This document shows positions 60,035-64,000 of a stretch of DNA of 64,000 bases, piece after piece (the first letter of the stretch is position 1; each line of letters starts with the position of its first letter). The translations under genes and the position numbers were made by a program. Source of the DNA: Flavobacterium akiainvivens (GTDB lineage: Bacteria > Bacteroidota > Bacteroidia > Flavobacteriales > Flavobacteriaceae); the NCBI RefSeq assembly GCF_001278115.1, contig NZ_LIYD01000005.1, positions 2,052,652 to 2,116,651 of the forward strand, in the 5' to 3' direction. The notes below the pieces were generated by a model. The model did not search any database. It was not told the origin of the DNA and saw only the letters and a program-made list of their open reading frames with translations.

Positions 60035-61441
60035 ATGAGCGACTTCAATATAACGGCATTATTACCCCATCTCCACGCCATAACCGGCCCAGATTTTGTT
60101 TTTACCGATGATGAAACCCGCACCCGCTACGGCCATGATGAGACTGAAGATTTCAGCTTCCCACCTAATGTAGTGGTAAAACCAGGTACGCCACAGGAAA
60201 TCTCTGCTATTATGCAGCTGGCTAACGAATATAAAATTCCCGTGGTACCCATAGGTGCACGGACCGGGCTTAGTGGTGGTGCACTGAGCATATACGGTGG
60301 CATTGGCCTGAGTATGGAGCGTTTTACCAAACTGGAAATTGACGAAAAAAACCTGCAGGCAATAGCTGAACCATCAGTCATAACACAGGTGCTTCGGGAG
60401 GCAGCCTTTGAGAAAGGCCTGTTTTACCCGCCAGACCCCAGCAGCCAGGGTAGTTGCTCAATAGGCGGTAACATTGCCGAGAACAGCGGCGGGGCACGTG
60501 CCGTAAAATATGGCGTTACTAAAGATTATGTACTTAACCTTGAGGTGGTGCTGCCTAACGGCGACATTATCTGGACGGGAGCCAACACCCTTAAAAATTC
60601 TACCGGGTACAACCTTACACAGCTTATGGTTGGCAGCGAGGGTACCCTGGGCATCATTACTAAAATTGTGCTGAAGCTAATCCCTAAAACCAGCCACAAT
60701 GTGCTCATGCTTATCCCTTTCTTTAAGGCCGGGCAGGCGTGCGAGGCTGTTGCCGAAATTTTCCGCGCCGGGATTGTGCCCAGCGCGCTTGAGTTTATGG
60801 AGCGCGATGCCATAGACTGGGGCTTAAAATACCTGGACAACACCAGCCTGAATATTAAACCCGAAGTACAGGCACACCTGCTGGTAGAAGTAGACGGTAA
60901 TTACCCAGATGTACTGTTTGCCGAAGCTGAAAAAATTATGGGCGTGGTAGAGCAGTTTGAAATTGACGAAATTTTATTCGCCGATACCGAAGACCAGAAG
61001 AATGCCCTTTGGAAACTGCGTCGCACGGTTGCCGAGGCTGTAAAATCAAACTCAATTTATAAAGAAGAAGATACTGTGGTGCCACGCTATGAGTTGCCTA
61101 CGCTGCTGGACGGGATTAAACGTATTGGCAGCAAATATGGTTTCCAGTCGGTGTGCTACGGCCATGCGGGCGACGGCAACCTGCACGTAAACATTATAAA
61201 AGGCAACATGACCGATGAAAACTGGCTGGTGGAAGTACCCAAGGGCATCCGTGAGATATTTGAGCTTACGGTTTCGCTAAAAGGCACGCTTAGTGGCGAG
61301 CACGGCATTGGCTACGTACAAAAAAACTACATGGATATTGCTTTTCCTGATGCCAACCTGCAACTTATGAAAGGCATAAAGCAGCTTTTTGACCCGAATA
61401 ATATTCTCAACCCGGGTAAGATACTACCGGATAATTTATAA
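60035..61441 (+). CDS. FAD-linked oxidase, GlcD type (D-2-hydroxyacid dehydrogenase)
   Basis: A 468-residue flavoprotein of the VAO/PCMH family. The FAD-binding part includes PVVPIGARTGLSGGALSI (about 69-86), PSSQGSCSIGGNIAENSG and MVGSEGTLGIITKI. The C-terminal cap has HAGDGNLHVNI and SGEHGIGYVQKNYM. Such enzymes oxidise glycolate, D-lactate or 2-hydroxyglutarate. The subunit partners GlcE/GlcF are absent nearby, so it probably acts alone, as D-lactate dehydrogenase-like members do. Confidence 0.92.
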   Translation: MSDFNITALLPHLHAITGPDFVFTDDETRTRYGHDETEDFSFPPNVVVKPGTPQEISAIMQLANEYKIPVVPIGARTGLSGGALSIYGGIGLSMERFTKLEIDEKNLQAIAEPSVITQVLREAAFEKGLFYPPDPSSQGSCSIGGNIAENSGGARAVKYGVTKDYVLNLEVVLPNGDIIWTGANTLKNSTGYNLTQLMVGSEGTLGIITKIVLKLIPKTSHNVLMLIPFFKAGQACEAVAEIFRAGIVPSALEFMERDAIDWGLKYLDNTSLNIKPEVQAHLLVEVDGNYPDVLFAEAEKIMGVVEQFEIDEILFADTEDQKNALWKLRRTVAEAVKSNSIYKEEDTVVPRYELPTLLDGIKRIGSKYGFQSVCYGHAGDGNLHVNIIKGNMTDENWLVEVPKGIREIFELTVSLKGTLSGEHGIGYVQKNYMDIAFPDANLQLMKGIKQLFDPNNILNPGKILPDNL

Positions 61442-61473
61442 AGATAAAGCCTGCAAATTGCAGGCTTTATCTT
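61441..61473. terminator. Perfect bidirectional terminator
   Basis: A 14-bp perfect stem, AAGATAAAGCCTGC with GCAGGCTTTATCTT, has a 5-nt loop and touches the stop codons of both convergent genes. Confidence 0.9.
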
Positions 61474-62732
61474 TATAAAGGTTGATTGGTAAGGCTTTCT
61501 TTCGCCAGGGTTTTAGTGGCAAATTTGCCAATGGTAAGCCCCTGAACAATTATTGAGAATACCACCACAAAGTAGGTTATAGCCACAATAACATCGGTAT
61601 ACGGGCCGTCTTTTATTGACAGCGCCAGGGCAATACTAACACCGCCGCGCAGGCCTCCCCATACCAGTATTTTAATGGTACCCTTGCTAAACTTCTCGCG
61701 GAAGCGGATAAACTTGGTAGGCAGCCAGATGGATATGTAGCGCGACATAAGCACCAGCACCACACAGGCCAGGCCAGGCAGCCAGTAGTTTTCCATATTT
61801 TTAACAATAAGCATCTGGAAGCCTATAAACAGGAATAATATGGCGTTGAGTATCTCGTCATTCAGTTCCCAAAACTTATCAAGGTAGTCTTTTGTAAGGG
61901 TAGACATAGCATAGCGCTTGCGCAGGTTGCCTATTAGTATCCCTGCAAAAACCATGGTAAGCGGGCCCGAAATATGCAGCGAATGCGCTATTAAATAACC
62001 GCCCATAACTACTGAAAGGGTTATGAGTACTGACACCTTGTAATCATCTATCTTGCGCATGGCACGCGATGCCGTTAGCCCTAAAGCTACCCCCAGCACA
62101 AAACCGCCACCGGCCTCTTTAAGAAAGAGCCAGCCTATGTTAAGCGCACTCATATCCTGCGATTCTCCCTGTGCCAGTTGTAATAATACCGCAAATACCA
62201 CAACAGCTACACCATCGTTAAATAACGATTCGCCTGCAATCTTGGTTTCGAGTGATTTTCGCACCTTGGCCTGTTTCAGAATACTGAGCACCGCTACCGG
62301 GTCGGTTGGCGATATAAGCGCACCAAACAGCAGGCAGTATATATACGGAATTTCAAGGCCTTTTATGGGGATAAAATACACCAGCGTACCCACCACAAAG
62401 GTAGAGATTACCACACTTACGGTAGAAAACGTCATGATAGGGCCGCGCTGCTCGCGAAGGTCTTTAAGGTTAATGTGCACCGCCCCGGCAAAAAGCAGGA
62501 AGTTTAGCATGGCCCCCATAAGGAGCTCGGTAAAGTCAAAACCATGTATAAGGGTAGAAATACGCAGCAGCGTATTAGGGAAAATATTGCCAAATGCCAC
62601 CAGGAATATAGAAACTGCCATGGCCAGCACCATGATGCCTATTGTAGACGGCAACTTTAAAAAACGGACATTGAGGTAAGCAAAAAAACTGGCCAGCACT
62701 ATGAGTACCGATAAAGAATAGTATAATTCCAT
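61473..62732 (-). CDS. Sodium/proton antiporter, NhaP/CPA1 type
   Basis: A 419-residue protein with about 12 transmembrane helices. Conserved sites are GALISPTDPVAVLSILKQ (about 136-153), SLFNDGVAVVVFAVLL (about 168-183, with the transport Asp) and WGGLRGGVSIALALS (near 370). CPA1 antiporters exchange sodium or potassium for protons to control pH and salt balance. Single-gene unit. Confidence 0.92.
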   Translation of the reverse strand: MELYYSLSVLIVLASFFAYLNVRFLKLPSTIGIMVLAMAVSIFLVAFGNIFPNTLLRISTLIHGFDFTELLMGAMLNFLLFAGAVHINLKDLREQRGPIMTFSTVSVVISTFVVGTLVYFIPIKGLEIPYIYCLLFGALISPTDPVAVLSILKQAKVRKSLETKIAGESLFNDGVAVVVFAVLLQLAQGESQDMSALNIGWLFLKEAGGGFVLGVALGLTASRAMRKIDDYKVSVLITLSVVMGGYLIAHSLHISGPLTMVFAGILIGNLRKRYAMSTLTKDYLDKFWELNDEILNAILFLFIGFQMLIVKNMENYWLPGLACVVLVLMSRYISIWLPTKFIRFREKFSKGTIKILVWGGLRGGVSIALALSIKDGPYTDVIVAITYFVVVFSIIVQGLTIGKFATKTLAKESLTNQPL

Positions 62733-62823
62733 GGGCGTAAGAACGAATAATTTTTATAAGCGTATAGCTACAAATATATCAAAAAATGCCCTTAAAACCC
62801 AATTTAAACTTTCTAAAAATAGA

Positions 62824-62850
62824 AAATCCCTCAATTATGAGAGATTTTTT
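62824..62850 (-). terminator. Putative terminator of the following minus-strand gene
   Basis: AATCCCTCA/TGAGAGATT arms with an ATTA loop. On the minus strand the stem is followed by TTCTATTTTTAG. One mismatch in the stem. Confidence 0.6.
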
Positions 62851-62865
62851 TAAATTATTATGCAA

Positions 62866-63438
62866 TTACAGCCCTAATCCTTTTAATACCTTTTCTGTAA
62901 ATATTTTTACCAGCAGCGGCCTGCCCGAACGGCTTAAAAACGTCCACTTGTTATTGGTAAGGCTGTCTGCAACCGCAATTACTTCATCCTTTTTTTTAAT
63001 GATTATAGAACTGTCTGCCTCATTAAAAATCACATCCTGTGTATTCATACCGGCTTTAAGGGTTTCTACCATTTCATTCCCCTCCTGCTTTGTAAGTTTA
63101 GACGTGAAAATCATTTTCATCTGGCTGTCGTATTTTACAAGGCTATAGTTGCCACCATCAATATTTTTTATTTTGCTGTATTCTGCATTAAGCGGGGTTT
63201 GCAAAAACAACAGGCTGTAGCCATTTCCGTTAGCCATACTCTTAAGGCTCTCAATAAGCTTATCTTTAGGCACCACCTCAAATATTTTTGGGTAATACAT
63301 TTCGGCAAGGGCTTCATGGTTTCCTGCAACCGAATTACTACACCATGCTGCCAGCCGCGTTTCAAGTTCCTTTTGGGTTTGCGCAAAAGCAGTAAGGGTA
63401 CATAAAAATAAGGCTATAGCCAAAATCCGGGTTTTCAT
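62866..63438 (-). CDS. Exported protein of unknown function
   Basis: A 190-residue protein with a signal peptide (ILAIALFLCTLTAFAQ). The mature part begins with a helix (KELETRLAAWCSNSVAGNHE) that suggests an NTF2-like or DUF4440-like fold, then strands such as FEVVPKDKLIESLKSM. A putative promoter word TATATTTG (63455-63462) is 16 bp upstream. Function unknown. Confidence 0.72.
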   Translation of the reverse strand: MKTRILAIALFLCTLTAFAQTQKELETRLAAWCSNSVAGNHEALAEMYYPKIFEVVPKDKLIESLKSMANGNGYSLLFLQTPLNAEYSKIKNIDGGNYSLVKYDSQMKMIFTSKLTKQEGNEMVETLKAGMNTQDVIFNEADSSIIIKKKDEVIAVADSLTNNKWTFLSRSGRPLLVKIFTEKVLKGLGL

Positions 63439-63454
63439 TATGCTATAATTTTAG

Positions 63455-63462
63455 CAAATATA
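63455..63462 (-). promoter_or_regulatory. -7 promoter element of the exported protein gene
   Basis: On the minus strand this is TATATTTG, with a TTTG 16 bp further upstream, slightly closer than usual. Confidence 0.5.
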
Positions 63463-63571
63463 GGTAAACCTGATTTGGCAAACGTTAAAAATGGCTGTTT
63501 TGCCACCCACAGCTGTCGGGTTTACACCATCATGCAATCATTTGTTATAACTAACTTTGATAAAAAACAAC

Positions 63572-63946
63572 ATGCTATCAGTAGACGAATATATTAACAA
63601 CCAGCCCCCTGCCTACCAGGACAGCCTTAACCGTATGCGGGCTTTTATACAATCTAAAATCCCGCCGCAAAGCGAAGAGAAAATAAGCTACATGGTGCCG
63701 TGCTACTACTATCACTATTCGCTTGTAGGCTTTGGCGTAAGCAAAAACCACATTAGCTTTTACACCATGAGCCCAAAACTGGTTGCAGAGCTAAAGGATG
63801 AACTTAAGGATATAAAGCACTTCGGCAGCACCATACACTTTCCGCTTGACAAGCCGTTTCCGGAAACGTTGCTTAAGAAAATCATTAACATCAGGATTAA
63901 GGAAAATGAAGCCAGGGCTTTAGCTAAGAAGAAAAAACAGCTTTAA
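63572..63946 (+). CDS. DUF1801 (YdhG-like) family protein
   Basis: The ATG at 63572 (MLSVDEYINNQPPAYQDSL) gives 124 residues. The sequence IPPQSEEKISYMVPCYYYHY, then HISFYTMSPKLVAEL and GSTIHFPLDKPFPETLLKKI, is the standard DUF1801 order. These small proteins, related to YdhG/YjhX and to the iron chaperone frataxin fold, have no firm function. A TAACTTTG promoter word (63552-63559) is 12 bp upstream. The final 54 bp (63947-64000) hold no gene. Confidence 0.88.
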   Translation: MLSVDEYINNQPPAYQDSLNRMRAFIQSKIPPQSEEKISYMVPCYYYHYSLVGFGVSKNHISFYTMSPKLVAELKDELKDIKHFGSTIHFPLDKPFPETLLKKIINIRIKENEARALAKKKKQL

Positions 63947-64000
63947 GATTGCCGCACTCCGCAAGCTCCGTTCGTGACTAGTCCTAAAATAACGATACAG

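Noticed and set aside
63947..64000. Possible mobile-element end at the right edge
   Set aside because: The 54 bp contain no inverted repeat or gene that I can support; the window ends too soon to judge.

Overview
The window is chromosomal DNA from a member of the Bacteroidota, most likely a Flavobacteriaceae close to Flavobacterium. Several things point there. Many genes are preceded by the Bacteroidota -7 promoter word TAnnTTTG instead of an E. coli -10. A delta-60-repeat protein carries a type IX secretion C-terminal sorting domain. There is a TonB-dependent receptor with an N-terminal carboxypeptidase-like domain, a type B (cysteine-free) L31, a DUF4199 protein, and a beta-oxidation multienzyme with the HCDH domain ahead of the ECH domain. 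The intergenic DNA is full of short recurring word-like repeats. I see no tRNA, rRNA, CRISPR, prophage or intact transposon.

Layout. 0.2-0.8 kb: a YoeB-type toxin-antitoxin pair. 0.8-5.5 kb: GAPDH, an acyl-CoA ligase and a secreted T9SS cargo protein. 5.6-9.6 kb: a tightly packed run of small secreted proteins and lipoproteins, then a KptA-type RNA 2'-phosphotransferase and a DUF2071 protein. 10.0-16.1 kb: a beta-oxidation operon (MarR regulator, fused HCDH/ECH, thiolase, acyl-CoA dehydrogenase), with two putative operators in front of the regulator. 16.2-22.2 kb: glutamate synthase gltBD on the minus strand. 22.4-26.7 kb: an orphan peptide-binding lipoprotein, then a response regulator, a histidine kinase and a PepSY-like lipoprotein. 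26.7-28.9 kb: nuclease, GlmU-like protein and L31. 29.2-34.3 kb: DUF4199 protein, glycosyltransferase, phosphohexomutase and an MsbA-like ABC exporter.

34.6-38.0 kb: HAD phosphatase, DUF2971 protein and an unknown low-GC gene beside a REP-like hairpin doublet. 37.3-42.3 kb: M23 peptidase, TonB-dependent receptor and an EF-hand-like lipoprotein. 42.4-44.9 kb: a coiled-coil (ZapB-like) protein, ZapA, a convincing 6S RNA candidate and RNase Y. 45.2-52.2 kb: an ABC-F ATPase and a compact minus-strand operon of seven small genes (receiver-like, DUF2007, two membrane proteins, two paralogous GNATs, one hydrolase). 52.4-63.9 kb: MATE exporter, MeaB GTPase, an Rrf2/NmrA-like pair, AEC and MFS transporters, DoxX, SMI1/KNR4, GlcD-type oxidase, NhaP-type antiporter, and two small genes of unknown role.

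Most of the window is ordinary housekeeping and metabolism. The least explained material lies between genes. One AT-rich word family starts exactly at stop codons, with inverted copies closing the rny/ABC-F gap. A 49-bp GC-rich element sits in two separate convergent gaps. Three copies of an 18-bp palindrome occur, one of them with a single mismatch, and paired TATGC-N2-GCATA sites lie upstream of the MarR gene. I did not identify a clearly new multi-gene system.
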